The translations under genes and the position numbers were made by a program. The notes beneath the pieces are model-generated. The model saw nothing but the letters and a program-made list of their open reading frames with translations, did no database searches and was not told the DNA's origin. This document shows, in pieces, positions 10,272 to 21,964 of a stretch of DNA of 64,000 nucleotides (position 1 is its first letter; every line of letters starts with the position of its first letter). The stretch comes from Coffea arabica (Eukaryota; Streptophyta; Magnoliopsida; Gentianales; Rubiaceae), in assembly GCF_036785885.1 (NCBI RefSeq), contig NC_092312.1:27084001-27148000 (forward strand), given 5' to 3'.

Positions 10272-13200
10272 ATGACTATCTACAGAACAGATCCAGAAGA
10301 GGAAGCTTTATTCCGCTCCTATCCTTGCGCAGTTTACTACGTACAGAGTCCATCATCAGTTTCCCATGCATACAGTGCTGAAATTCGTAACATCAACAAT
10401 GAATCTGCATTAGAAACTTTTGCCAACAATCCCAACAACGCAAGCCAAGAAGCAGCCAATCGGCTTGCTCTATCGCGTTACTCGTCCTCTCATGGATCAA
10501 CCAACCTTTTCCTGCATGAGAAGAAAATCCCTTATGATCATGATGTTCAAAGCCATGGAACAGGAGTTACGTACAATGAAGAGATTAATCGTCACGAAGG
10601 CAATATGGTTGTTGTTGATAGACTCAGAAATGGCTATCACATTGAAGAAGATCATGAGTATGAAGAGGATGAGGAATATTTTGAGGAGAAGGCCGAATGG
10701 TGGAGAATGTTTTCTTTCGGTGGTTCTATTTCTGGAGGGTGGAAGTTTCTGCAGATGACTTGGAGGTTTATACTGAGTGTGGTGATTGCACTAGTTGTGT
10801 TCTACATTCTCACCAAGCCACCAGCTCCTAAGATGTCTATTAAGGTAAAATCTCTAGCCCTTTTTCCCCTTTTAGATATTTGATTCGGCCCATTCTCAAC
10901 TGATTTTCTTCACTTGCTTTTAGTTTCTGATTTTGACTGTTGTCAGTGCGTGCTTCTAGTTTCTGATTTTAACGGTTATCAGTGCGGCGTGCAGTAGATG
11001 CATCTCCTTTTTTTTGGTAATTGAACGTAGGACCTCCTATTTATAATTGCTCGTATCTTACTATTTAACCCAACCCTTCCCGCAGTAGATGCATCTTAAC
11101 CGTCAGTGGAAAAGTTAATTAGAATTAAAATAAAAAGAGTTTCATGACAATTTTGGCATTCCTTTCTTCGTAACATTTTTTGCCATATGACATTATGGTT
11201 GTGCATAATCCGACAACTAGGGCAATGCCAATATGTAAAATCTCCCAAACCATGTTGAAAACAGAAAGCAAAAGAAACAAATGCAATGACCCCAAGATTT
11301 GTGTAAAACTGTGGAGTGACTCAATATGGAAATCTTCACAGGAGTCAAAGAATTGTGTTTCTGACAAATGTATAGAATTTTATGTAAATAAATGTTATTT
11401 ACACTCCTCTTTTGTTATTTGCGCTTCCACTACTATTTTTATTATATAGTTTTCGTTTATTAGACTATATGATATAACAAAAGGTGAGAGTGCAAATAAC
11501 AAAATATGAAGTGCAAATAACATTTCCCTTTCATAAATAGCTAATTCACCTGGTTATATGTTTACGTGATGTAAAAAAGTTACATTGGAAGAAGATTAGA
11601 AAGAAAAGTTAAAGAGCCTTTTGAAAATCTTGCACGCTAATACTAAATGTATGAATGATTACTATTAGCCATCATTTTCTTAGCCATATATAGCTAATGC
11701 AAAGGAAATCATCTTTTTCATAGGAGTGTAAACTAGCCTAAATAAGCTGAATATCTTAGTGTTCAGATTTATTTGATTATTTTAATGATATTGAATTTTG
11801 TTCAAATTTGACTTGTTTTCTTCTCGAATTGAGGTTGAATAAACTTTTGTCGAGGCGAAATCGAGTCGAGATCGAATAGTTTGAACTTTTTATATGTAAA
11901 TTTCACTTATATGCTAATTAAACCAAACTTGAGCTGAATTTGAAAATTTATCAAGTACAAAATGTTGTTCAAGTTTGGTTTGATTAGTTGACGAACCAAA
12001 TTTGCTTGAACTCTTATCGAGCTGAGTTTAATTCAAATATCGAATAGTTTAGTTTATCTTTCACCTTCACTTTTCATAATTCTCTAAATATGAAAACGGG
12101 GAAGTTTATTCTGGAATTATTCTTTTTTTTTTTTTTTACATAACGGCACATCTAACTTAGTCTAACGGTGGCCTAACTAGGTCGAGAAAATCGAATGAGA
12201 CTGAACCACTATCTGACCAAACGGATGCACCACGTACACGCATATGAACTTAGAAAAAAATCACATATAGTGGCACATTGACGGGTACCCTACAATCCAT
12301 GTAGTAGCCAACTCCTTTAGAGAAAGTTGGTTCTTGAAAGAAGGCAATTTTGCTTTTGGGCTGTAGTTGGGCTTTGTCTGCTACACCTTCCCATCATTGT
12401 TCAAAAAAAAAAAAAAACAATTGTTTCCTATTGGGCTTAAAAGGCCCAATCCTATCACTGGAAAAGATTAAAACGTCCGATAGGAATTCAACAATAATTC
12501 ATGCCTCATGGAAATTGAACTATTAACACTTTTAGGGACCTTATTTTAGTCATTTTGAGCAATAAAGCAGATCCACTTCAAGAAATTGTGACCCTTGGTT
12601 ATCAAAGCAGACATGCTTTTACCTTAACCATTTGTAGGCCCTTTCTAGCCTTTACTTGCTTTTGTTTAAAGAAAGAGATTTGTCTCATTCTAAAGGCTGA
12701 AAGGTATCATTGAAGTTGGAAGAGAAAAACGTCAAGTAAGAAATTAAGAGTAGAAAAATCAAATGTTGCTATCTTAACTATTTGTTTGTAGGGCCATTAT
12801 CCTGACTATCTTAAATGGTTCTCAGAACACATGAAAACTTTTTTTTTAATAAAAAAAACTAGAAAATTTTATTAAATTGAAGATAGATCTGCAGTAATTG
12901 CGGAGGAAAGAAAAGATGGTGAAGAAAATCTCCAAGTACGAATGTCTGAAATAGAACTAACATTCCTAGCTGATAAATGAGCAATCACATCTAGATTCTT
13001 AAGAACCCAATTGGCCACCCAAATGACGAAAATTACACAGTTAGATGTTTATTCTCCTCGGATAAGTGCAAATTAATTTCACAAGTTGGTATAGCCATTA
13101 TTAGCTCATGAAATAGTAATCAACTCAAGATGAAACATAAATGGAAGAAAACTTTGTAAATTAATATACCTAATTTACATTGCACCATCTATTTTAAGTA

Positions 13201-15610
13201 TTTTTAATTTTTTATTCCTTATAAGTGTATTGTTTCAATTAGCTTGCTACAGGTTGCTGTTCCTAGTATAAAATATATTGCTAGTACCTTTGAATATTTT
13301 TGTGTACGTACAAGATCCTTCTAGATGGATTAAGAGTCCTTGATTTTTTTCCGGGATTGGAAGTATAGTGGCATGTTCAAAGGGACAAATGTTTGTGATC
13401 GAAATGGAAGCTCCACCTCTCATGGGATCTGTTATCCATCAAATCCACAATATACAAAGGCTCAGGCAAATCCACCACTAAGAATTGTTTACTTCTATCT
13501 TGTCTCTCTTTGTGGCTCACCTGTTCTTGACCATTTAATTAATTTCAATGACATGAACAATTTCCTTGTTTTCAACTTGATATTAAACCACATAAACTCT
13601 ATATATATTGCATGAGAAGGTTGGTATCAATGATAGGAAATTAATTCGTACGCTTAATAATTTGCTTGTTCGTTTGTTGCTAATAACACCAGACCAGAAT
13701 TTTGTTGTTTTCCATTCTTTGGATGAACAAATCAGGAGCATTTAGTCGTATTTTTGGCTTCAAGCTCATTTTGCCATTCTGAATTATTTACAAATCATTC
13801 CATCACATCAATACGTTCATATATGAGAGGAGAAGAGCAAGAGCACGAGTGTGTCATCCCACCTTATAATGCACGCATGATTGTGGTTTCATCCTCAACC
13901 ATTGCTTCTGTGTCTGTTATCCTCTTCTTGATTGTCATGATTGCCTTGTTATCTTCGTCAAACGGTACTCTCCTGTCATTTAGCAATATCATTTTTGAGA
14001 GATGATACAGTTCCTTTTGGATATCATGCCCTCGAATTAAAATTACCATAAGTGATTTTAACCCTTAAATTGTCATTATTCAAAAAAATATAAATAATTA
14101 TCATTCTTGAGAGATACAAATTGAGGGAATTGTTCTTAAAAGCGACATAAAATCTTCCATCATTTTTTACCCTGGATTATTGATGTTAGGCAAAAATATG
14201 CAATAGTACCTCAATATTTTGGATAAACTACAATGGACCGCTCTAATCTGGGACACTCAAAGAATCATAAATGTTAAAAATCTACACATCAAACATGTAA
14301 ATTAACCAATGTCTTTTCAACTTTAATTCAAGTTCTATGTAACACGATGTATAGCAAACTCAGATTCCACAGTTCCTTCCATCAGCCAAAAAGTTACAGT
14401 ATCAGATTTCCAATATGCATCAAAATTCAACATGAAATGACATAGTTGTGTAGGTCAGAATCGATCTCCAACTCACGTATCCGTTCCTTAATATTGTACC
14501 TCTTGTAACAAGTCGATATTTGCAAAGATGGCAGGAATTCCCCAGTTTGAATTGGTTGAAGGAGTTGATGCATCTGGTGTCACCACCAAGCTGCTCACTT
14601 GCAATTGTACCGTGGACTTAGTGGTGGACAACAAGTCGAAGCTATTTGGGCTACACATTCATCCACCCTTCCTGGCAATGTCATTTGGCAATCTCCCTTT
14701 TGCATTGACTGAAGTAAGCATTTGTGTGGTATACATTTTTCAACCTTTAATCATTACAGTCACTTGTACCGTCAAGGACAGAAGGAAGCATGCATGCTTT
14801 ATCCAATTGCCAGCAAGGATTCTATTGTCTCTCTCTGTTTTAGTCTTGTCAGTATTCTATTTTGGCCAAAAGTAAACAATCTGGGACTTAAACTTCATCT
14901 GATCTCAGTTTGCAGCCTTAATTCGGCCTCGTAAAAGAGCAGCTCATATTCTCTCCATTTGAAGCAAAGTGGCGGACTTAATATTTTTTAAATGTCCGCA
15001 AGATTTTAGCTGCATGAAAATACTATGTAGCTGCATGAAATTACTATAAGGTAGAAGATTTGATTTACAAGTTTAAAAACAAAAACAAATTTGAGGTGCA
15101 CAATAGAACTTTACAACCAATTGTTGAAGTTGTATTTTTGTCGTTCGTCAGGACATACGTACATACATACATATACCTACCATAATTGCTCTTTCTTTGG
15201 TACTGATCATGATTAGATTTTTCTTGTCCCAAAAAAAGGGGAAAAGTAAAACATCTTAAAATTTTTGGGTTATCTTTTGCACACTTGAACTAATACTCAA
15301 GATTTAAAAAATGTTGCAGGCTCCAGAGTTTCATACAGGGATTGATGATACAGAAATGTTCAAGTTGTTTGTGGGCACTAGAAATAAACCAATGTATGCT
15401 GCAGGAAGAAGCATGCAAGATTTGCTTGAATCAAACAAGGGATTGCCTCTCGTCATTCGCGTGCACCTAAGATCAAGTTTTAAAGTAGTTTGGGGACTCA
15501 TCAAGCCTAAATTTCATCACGAAGCTCAGTGCCTAATTATTCTTCGAAAAGCATATGACAAGAAACATAGAACTCAAGAATTTATTGGCAAGTGTGCCAT
15601 TTCTTCATAG
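10272..15610 (+). CDS. LEA_2 / Companion-of-Cellulose-synthase-like membrane protein, 3 exons
   Basis: Spliced gene: exons 10272-10844, 14528-14713 and 15320-15610 (stop TAG). Both introns are phase 0 with GT..AG ends (gtaaaa..aaag, gtaagc..gcag), giving 349 residues. Residues 1-163 are a cytosolic region with the family signature YYVQSPS (22-28), a Ser-rich RYSSSHGS (69-76) and an acidic run (125-139). One membrane helix follows (about 164-180), then KPPAPK and an extracytoplasmic LEA_2 domain (about 188-349). That domain has KLFGLHIHPP, TRNKPMY, GRSMQD and IKPKFHH motifs and two N-glycosylation sequons (Asn217, Asn226). Arabidopsis CC proteins tether cellulose synthase complexes to cortical microtubules at the plasma membrane. 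From memory this sequence is nearer CC3/CC4-type members than CC1/CC2. The start at 10272 gives a length like CC1; 10128 or 10200 would add 48 or 24 residues. The protein reads as intact. Confidence 0.84.
10991..11096 (-). mobile_element. Short tRNA-like retroposon with 15-bp target duplication
   Basis: A 76-bp insert (11006-11081) lies between two perfect copies of gcagtagatgcatct (10991-11005 and 11082-11096). On the minus strand the insert reads from GGGAAGGGTTGGGTTAA to a box B-like GTTCAATTACC and ends in A8, as expected of a tRNA-derived retroposed transcript or a strongly shortened SINE. No protein is encoded. It lies in intron 1 of the CC-like gene in antisense orientation. Confidence 0.65.
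11390..11525. mobile_element. MITE, family 'M' copy 2 (136 bp)
   Basis: Starts AAATGTTATTTAC and ends GCAAATAACATTT, with the same central TTATTAGACTATATGAT as the element at 7146-7293. Overall similarity is clear but with many substitutions and small gaps, so the two inserted independently or diverged long ago. Equivalent 38154-38289. Confidence 0.68.
11721..12070. mobile_element. Degenerate hAT-like element (GTGTAAAC end)
   Basis: Begins TAGGAGTGTAAACTAG, an end typical of plant hAT derivatives, and contains repeated words of the TCGAGCTGAGTTTAAT / GAACTC type common in such elements. The right end is poorly defined; AGTTTATCTTTCACC near 12050-12064 may be its remnant. A possible 8-bp duplication (ctttttca / acttttca) is weak. 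Equivalent about 38485-38834. Confidence 0.35.
12838..13040 (-). mobile_element. 3' tail of a LINE-type retrotransposon (truncated)
   Basis: On the minus strand a frame of about 55 codons runs to TAA. Residues such as IWVANWVLKNLDVIAHLSAR and PSFLSSAITADL resemble the C-terminal end of the RNase H-like region of plant LINEs. It is followed by AATAAAA and an A-rich tail, which on the plus strand is the T-run at 12838-12847. An upstream stop near 13045 suggests 5' truncation on insertion. No target duplication identified. Equivalent 39602-39804. Confidence 0.4.
14714..15319 (+). other. Intron 2 of the LEA_2/CC-like gene (606 bp)
   Basis: GTAAGC donor at 14714 and TTGCAG acceptor ending at 15319, phase 0. 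It contains a 21-bp tandem pair (tagctgcatgaaa..., 15007 and 15028) and CATA-rich repeats near 15152-15172. The frame read through the donor does not match the family, while splicing restores it. Equivalent 41478-42083. Confidence 0.8.
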
Positions 15611-18600
15611 CCCAAACATTTATTCAGTCGAATTGAACTCAATTGGGGTTTTCACCTCAATGAAATAGTAATCAAAGTTCCAATCGAAGAACATGCCATT
15701 TTGAAGTCTATTGAAAAGATCTAGTCTTCTTTGGTTATATTTTCAAGAACGAGAGGATAACAAATTTAACAAAACGTGAGAGAGAACTTCAATCCAGAAT
15801 TCAACAACCTTTGCGTAATTAAAGTTCTACATTCACCATCTAAAACATTTCAGATTTGAACGTCCTTTACTTTTCGCAGAACAAATGAGAAGGAAGATCA
15901 TTCTTCAATTCTTTTCCTATACCATTGCCCCACCAAATTTAAGACTCAAATGGGACCAAAAGTTGGAAAAGGCAATGAAACGAGGCAACCATACTATAAT
16001 ATTTCTAGTCTTCTTCACCTTTTTGAGTCAGGCACTATCATTTGGTATTCTTCGACTATAGAACACCTGTTACAAGAAGGCATCTTCCAATTGATGCATC
16101 ATTTTCAAAAAAGCTATTTTAGTTGATGTACCATTACTGTTCTAGGATTAGATAAAATAATAATGTCTAGTGCAGGAACTTTTTATTTCTATACAAATTG
16201 TGAACAGTGGTGCTTGTGTTTGGCACACGCAAAAAGACTTTCCATACCACGAAATTGATATGACAAAAAGTTATGTTAACATCAACCCTTTAAACAAACA
16301 AATCTCACAAGAAAGTGGCCAAAGTGGCGAACCCAAATGGAACATAATGCTGACATAAAAAAAGATCGACACAACTTGTGCATAGAATTTTATCAATATT
16401 TTTTGGGACCCTTTAAGCTTGTCACCAGTAAGATCATCCTATCAAGGTGTTAGCAAACAAGAAAAATGTAGTTTTACGTACTAAGTAAAAGTATGCCCTA
16501 TTAGAATAAGTAGGGTTTATCTTATGTTGCTGTTATCTCCTTTAGCTAGAATAAAGAAATATTAAAAGATGGTTTGAATACATTATCACCTTAAAGGAGT
16601 ACCTAATTGGTTTTTACATTACCTTGTAATTGGTCCCCAGCCGATATTTTTTGTGATCTTTTTATAGGCCATAATTCTGCTAATTAATTGGTCTCCAATT
16701 TCCTTGTAATTGGTTTGAATACATTTTTTCTGATCATGTTAAACTTAGCTTTAGATTGAGATTTTAAATGATAACTAGTAATATGTCATGTGCTTTGCCC
16801 ATGGATATATTTTTGAAGATATAGTATTTTTTATATACTAAATTTCTTTGCTAAATGTTGATTGTTGATATAATATATTCTAAGAAACTATGACTAACAA
16901 AATTTAGTAATTGCTAGTCATACAAAATGTATATTGCATATAAAAAATTAAAATTTTGTGATACATTCTACCATATAAAAACTTTGAAGATGAAAGTTAG
17001 TTGAGTTATTGTCTATTTTACTGGAATTGCAATAGAAAAAAGATGAAATTTTTTATAATTTATAAAACCAGTGCATAAATGAAAGTTAGAAAAATATTTG
17101 CTAAAGCGTGCTCATTTTTAGCGATTGCAGAATAGATCTTGGGCTAACTCCTTCCAACTCTAAATAGAATCAATTGGAATACTTGCCTCCAAAATCAATG
17201 CAAAAGTTTAAGAATATCTTAGGGCTAAACTTGTATATTTCTATAGAAAATTGAGCCACAGTCAAAATAATACCTTAAAATCTCTAGAAACATTCTCAAG
17301 TATGTCCAAGTTAAAGTTCTGTATCCAAAAGTCCTTTTGCTTTAAGAACCAATTTCCAATTCCAATCTAGCAATATTTTTCCTCTTTGTAATTAAGCTTT
17401 CTTTCTCATGCAACTTGAAAAAAAAATCTTTTTTGTAACTTTAGTCTTCACCAAATCTTGATTTATTCCATTTTATTGGGCATTAATGGATCAATTAATG
17501 ATTAATAACATCAATTTATTGCCCCATTTTCACATTGTAGAGCTCTAGCAATAGTGAAAATTAATTAACGGTTTCAGGTTGGATCATTATATTAGATTGA
17601 TTATGGGGATTGATTTTTTATTTCTGTAATGACAGTTGCCTTTGAAATGTGTTTGGATAATAGATTATTTGGGATAATTTTTTGAAAAAAAATATTATAG
17701 CACTTTTTTGATGTGATATATATGGGATAAAAAGATGATTGAAAAATCTATTGATGATACAAGCAAATAAATTTTGCATGTTTTTTACATAAATATACAA
17801 GCTTTCATGCCTCACAGCAATAAAGTTTCATTAACAAAAATTAAGTAATGATCCCTCTTTTCCCACCAACATATTCCTTAAAAAACTAATTTTCAAATCA
17901 CAATTTTGGACAATTTTGAGAAGAACTTTTCCGAGCAATGTTTTGGTATTTTTCTAATAATTTAAGACATTAAAAAGTGAGGATAATGGGAGAAAATGTG
18001 TGTTAATATAAGCACAATTTTGAAAAGTTAACTGTAGTTAAAAATTTGAATATAATCAATATTTATCAGTTTCACTACCTATAGAATTTTTGTCTTAAGA
18101 GTTTTTGAATTATTCTCGCCATTCTTTTTTTTTCTTAATCAATATATTAATAATATAGTAATCTTAGTTGTCAATTTAACATTTTATCTTCTCATTAACT
18201 GTTTTAAACCAGCACATATGATATAATGAGTTAATGACTTTAATCATCATTAAACAATAAGGGCACAATATGAACTTTCAATCGTCAATTACTAATGGTA
18301 TAATAGGGATAAGAAAAACTAAGACAACAACAATTGCCCTCAAAACGCCAAAACGCATGGTTACGGTAATAATAGATAGATAATAATGTGGAAGCGAGCC
18401 CATAGATTTTGGGTGCATGCCTTTGAATTACTTGACTTATGTCACCAGATTGTGATAAGCATGTCATCATGGACCTCGTTGCTGATTAGATCAGACCACA
18501 ATTCTAATTGGTAATATTGTATCATATTTTAATCAAATTTAGATCAAATTTGACGTTTAGTGAGAGTAGCTCACTAATTTAATCTTAATTTGTCCAAACA

Positions 18601-18913
18601 GATCAGGCTAGCACATTCATTCGCAATCCCAATTCATTGGCAATCCGATAAAAAAACAATATATTCGATTAATGATAAATTGGTTAAACACTCTTCTCAC
18701 TTCCACTAATTTCAAGTTATAAACATATCTGATTTGACGTTTCTACGCGTAATTATCATGGACTTGTCGCTTTCTTTCTTGGGTTATTTTTATTGGTGAT
18801 AATTTGACTCTGTCTCGAAATTTCTACCATTTCAATTGGCCCTCAAATTAATATTAAACTTGCCTTCCCTAATTTGAGAATGACTTTATTCTGAAACAAT
18901 GTATAGTTCTACT
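15611..18913. other. Non-coding stretch downstream of the CC-like gene
   Basis: 3.3 kb without an accepted gene. No clear AATAAA lies soon after the stop codon; the nearest similar hexamers (AATGAA near 15659, ATAAAA near 16154) are weak. It holds a 15-bp perfect direct repeat, tggtttgaatacatt, at 16570-16584 and 16711-16725, and a MITE-like repeat at 17638-17790. The rest is AT-rich and unassigned. Equivalent 42375-45677. Confidence 0.5.
17638..17790. repeat. MITE-like interspersed repeat
   Basis: The sequence TGTGTTTGGATAATAGATTA, followed by a TATTATAGCACTTTTTTGATGTG stretch split across 17694-17716 and a GATGATACAAGCAAAT end, resembles a dispersed repeat I recall from eudicot genomes in which TGTTTGGAT and its complement form the ends. 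The right end is not clearly present here. Equivalent 44402-44554. Confidence 0.35.
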
Positions 18914-19109
18914 GAAGAAGGTTTACATGCCCTCCCTGAGTTAGCTTTTCTGGTAACAAGCGCATCTTCAGGCCATGCTTATCAGGTTTCGAGTCTTGCC
19001 TGGGGTTATCACGTTCGAGGGGTAGGCTTCCTCTAGGGGGATTAGTTGGATCGAAAGTCCGGATACCCCTTGTGTCTGAAAAAAAAAGAAGAAGAAGAAG
19101 AAGAAGGTT
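18914..19109 (+). mobile_element. tRNA-derived SINE with target duplication
   Basis: The body at 18924-19099 has a box A-like TTAGCTTTTCTGG (18941-18953) and a box B GGTTTCGAGTC (18985-18995) spaced as in a tRNA-derived RNA polymerase III promoter. A non-tRNA body follows, with an A-rich (GAA)n tail (19079-19099). Both sides carry gaagaaggtt (18914-18923 and 19100-19109), a 10-bp target duplication, although the right copy blends into the GAA tail. No coding capacity. Typical of plant SINEs. Confidence 0.7.
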
Positions 19110-19570
19110 GCAAGTTGATCAAAATAAGTTAGAACAAACTTCAAGAAGATCTGATATTAAACATCTTTCAGCTTCAACTTATTTCAAACGTATTCCCAAA
19201 TAAAGAAAAAGGAAGAGTTCCAAAAATATTTGTTAAAACTGGTTATCATATAACGATGCTGATAAGTTGTCCGAAAAATTGCCACTTTATTTTTGTCTCT
19301 GGGAATTGATAAGCTAACTAAATTTGATAAAAGCTTGTCAAGGGATACTAAACAAAATTATCTCCAAACAAAGAAAAGAGAAAAAGGAGAACAATCAAAC
19401 TCCAATCGATCAGTACAAAGTAGCTTTTAGCTTAATAAACATGATATGCAACTGAGCTTAAGCAACTCATATCCGGGCCATGTACAATTCAAAACTATAG
19501 CCTAGAAGCACTTCTTAACACTGAGGAAAAGAAGATGGGAACTAAATGTCTTTATTTGATTCCATTTTGC

Positions 19571-19590
19571 AAAAAAAAAAAAAAAAAAAA
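19571..19590. repeat. Poly(A) run of 20
   Basis: Exactly 20 A in copy 1 and exactly 20 A at 46335-46354 in copy 2. Useful as a test of copy identity, since such runs change length often. Confidence 0.95.
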
Positions 19591-21964
19591 GATTATTTAA
19601 GAGAAGATGGAGCAAATGATGACACAACTACGCCACTTAAGCATAATAATAATGATCCAATAGTGGAACTTTCAAATCAATGATGACTCCACTTGTGCTC
19701 TTGTCCTAATCCTTGCTAACCACATTTTTCCTTGCTAAGAGCCAAAAAATTTCCTCAATCATGCTAGAATTTTACTTATCTCCATTTGGTAGATAACTCA
19801 ATTCATAATTATTGTCTCCCAATGTCAATTTTATGTTGGTTTGTCTCAATATTTCTGTTTAAGTGTCAAATGATACATTAAGCAATTCATGATTAAGGCC
19901 TTCCACGTAAATTATGGTGTGGACTTCCATGTTGATTGTGCTAAGTGATCACTTGGTAATTGCTTCATTACGTCCACTCAAGTCTTAACTGCTCTTATGT
20001 TTTTCTGAGTTTGCGGTAAATTACATTACCAAGCGTTCAATCAATTGACTAAATACACGGTTATATTGGAAGAAGAAGTCATAGAGTCTGAATAATTTGA
20101 CAACATTGATAAGCGTTCAAGAAGACTGCTGAGATCCCAAAACATGACAAATTGTTGAGTCCCAAAGTATGAAAAAATTGCTAGTTTTAGTCCATTGGTC
20201 AAGTCTTCTGCAAAGCTTTTTTTTTTTTTTTTTTTTCCAGCTGATGTAGCTATATTTTTTAGCAAGTACTTGCTGAGATTTTGAGAATTAACTATTACAA
20301 ACGAGGGCGGAAGAGGGTGTATAAGTGAGATATCTCGAGTTCAAAACTTTCAACTTATACTAAAAACAAATATAATAGATGCTTTTTGCTCCCCATCGAT
20401 AAATATGCTTTTTTAGCTTAAAAAAAGTTTGAGAAATCAAATTAATGCATCAAGTGCGGCCTATTCTTCAATATAGCTATGAATCATTTAAAACGAAGTT
20501 AATTTGGTTCTTTAATCATTTAAAATGAGGGATAAGAACAATGGATGGTCTTACAAATATTTAAGGGATAAATATATTTCTTTACCTAAAAAAAGAAGTT
20601 TCTTTACAATCCATTTAGCCAAGGTTATAGTATTGCATTAGTCAAAAAGCTGGCTGCGGCCTCGATAATTGTTAAGCATGTCATAGAACTTGTACAATTT
20701 TAACCACTGCACACTTTCTTTCTTTCTTTTTTTTTTTTTTGATAAAAGAAAATTTCGTTAACATATTATTGAGAATCATCCAACATGATTTGATCTATAT
20801 CGGTACTCTAATGGGCGGGTTAAACGTGCACTAGAAATTACAGATTTACAATTTAATAAATATAATAGATCTGAAAAAATACAAATTTCACAATTGTCTT
20901 CTGATATATATGTCTATCACTACTGTTCCTCTTCGTGTATGTTGCAATCTCTAGATTTGCTAATTGATGGTTTTAAATTCTAATAATAATGATGAAATGT
21001 GTCGAAATAGATTCAACATCCAAAAGAATTTAGAATCTGACAATCATATCTGAAATAGCCACTGCACACATTGTTCTATGAAAATGTATATCAGTGCATG
21101 TCTTATCACAATTCATACAATATGTACGGAAACATACAAATCATTTCTGGTTCAATGCGGACCACGAACTCTACCCCAGTCCAATTAATCAAACGACAAT
21201 ATGAATCTTGTTCTAGATATTTTCACGTACATTTCAAGAAAATTTCATTGTGATACTCAGTTCTCGTAGGCTGCTTGAAGGGAAAGGAGATACAGTACTT
21301 TTTCTGAAAATATTTCCTCTTGTTAGCACACAGAAAAATTGCTTTATACATATCAAATACAGAAACACATTTCAAAGAGCTGATCCATTCTTGTGTAATC
21401 TTTAGATCTAAATACTAATTATTAAAATGCTAAACGCAAGATCACAAGGCAATTGATAAATCACTTTCTTTACCTTTTCTCACAACTATTTTTTTCCTCT
21501 GTAACCAAAATTTCAATGTTGCATGCTTAAAACCAGGAAAAGTTAGGTTACCCAACTATGGGAGTGGCATGCAAGCAAAGGATGATGTTGGGAATCCAAC
21601 GTGCCCCATATCACTAGAGCCCTCCAATCGTACCAACTTCAAGCACTGACATTTGGACCACTACCATAGAAGAGAGATTACATAGTTTTAAATTTTAATT
21701 GCTCTATACAAATTGCTGACATAGGTTATGGATTCCACTTTAGTTTCGATTAGAGTATCCACTGAAATTGTTTGCAAATAACAATTATGGAGAATTTTGA
21801 TGCTAAGTTGTTGGCATACAGACGAGGAAACACACTTGGAAGAGTGAAAACAGGCACTAGTCCATGACAATTTGTATGCATATAGTTTATAGTAATGCAG
21901 GCACAAGTTCCATATTAACGCACACTGGAACGCTTGAGTTTAGGGCTTGTGCCCTTAGCGTGGG

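Larger units (their letters stand above)
10845..14527 (+). other. Intron 1 of the LEA_2/CC-like gene (3,683 bp)
   Basis: A long intron made largely of insertions: a 36-bp tandem pair (10921-10956 and 10957-10992), a tRNA-like retroposon (11006-11081), a MITE (11390-11525), a degenerate hAT-like element (about 11721-12070) and a LINE tail (12838-13040). The rest is AT-rich with no further exon. The frames at 13340-13615 and 13754-14005 do not resemble this protein family and would interrupt the conserved KMSIK-to-GIPQF join. Equivalent 37609-41291. Confidence 0.75.

Noticed and set aside
10420-10758. 112-codon plus-strand frame inside exon 1
   Set aside because: It is an out-of-frame shadow of the CC-like exon 1, whose own frame carries the conserved motifs.
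13340-14005. Open frames in intron 1 as extra exons of the CC-like gene
   Set aside because: Neither frame resembles LEA_2/CC proteins, and the conserved sequence joins directly from 10844 to 14528 in phase 0.
14722-14934. Open frame running past the exon 2 donor
   Set aside because: It reads through the GTAAGC donor into intron 2. The family sequence resumes only at 15320.
20700-20880. Second LINE tail (poly-T followed by gataaaagaaaatttcgtt)
   Set aside because: Only the tail-like sequence is visible, without a coding frame, so it was not listed as a separate element.
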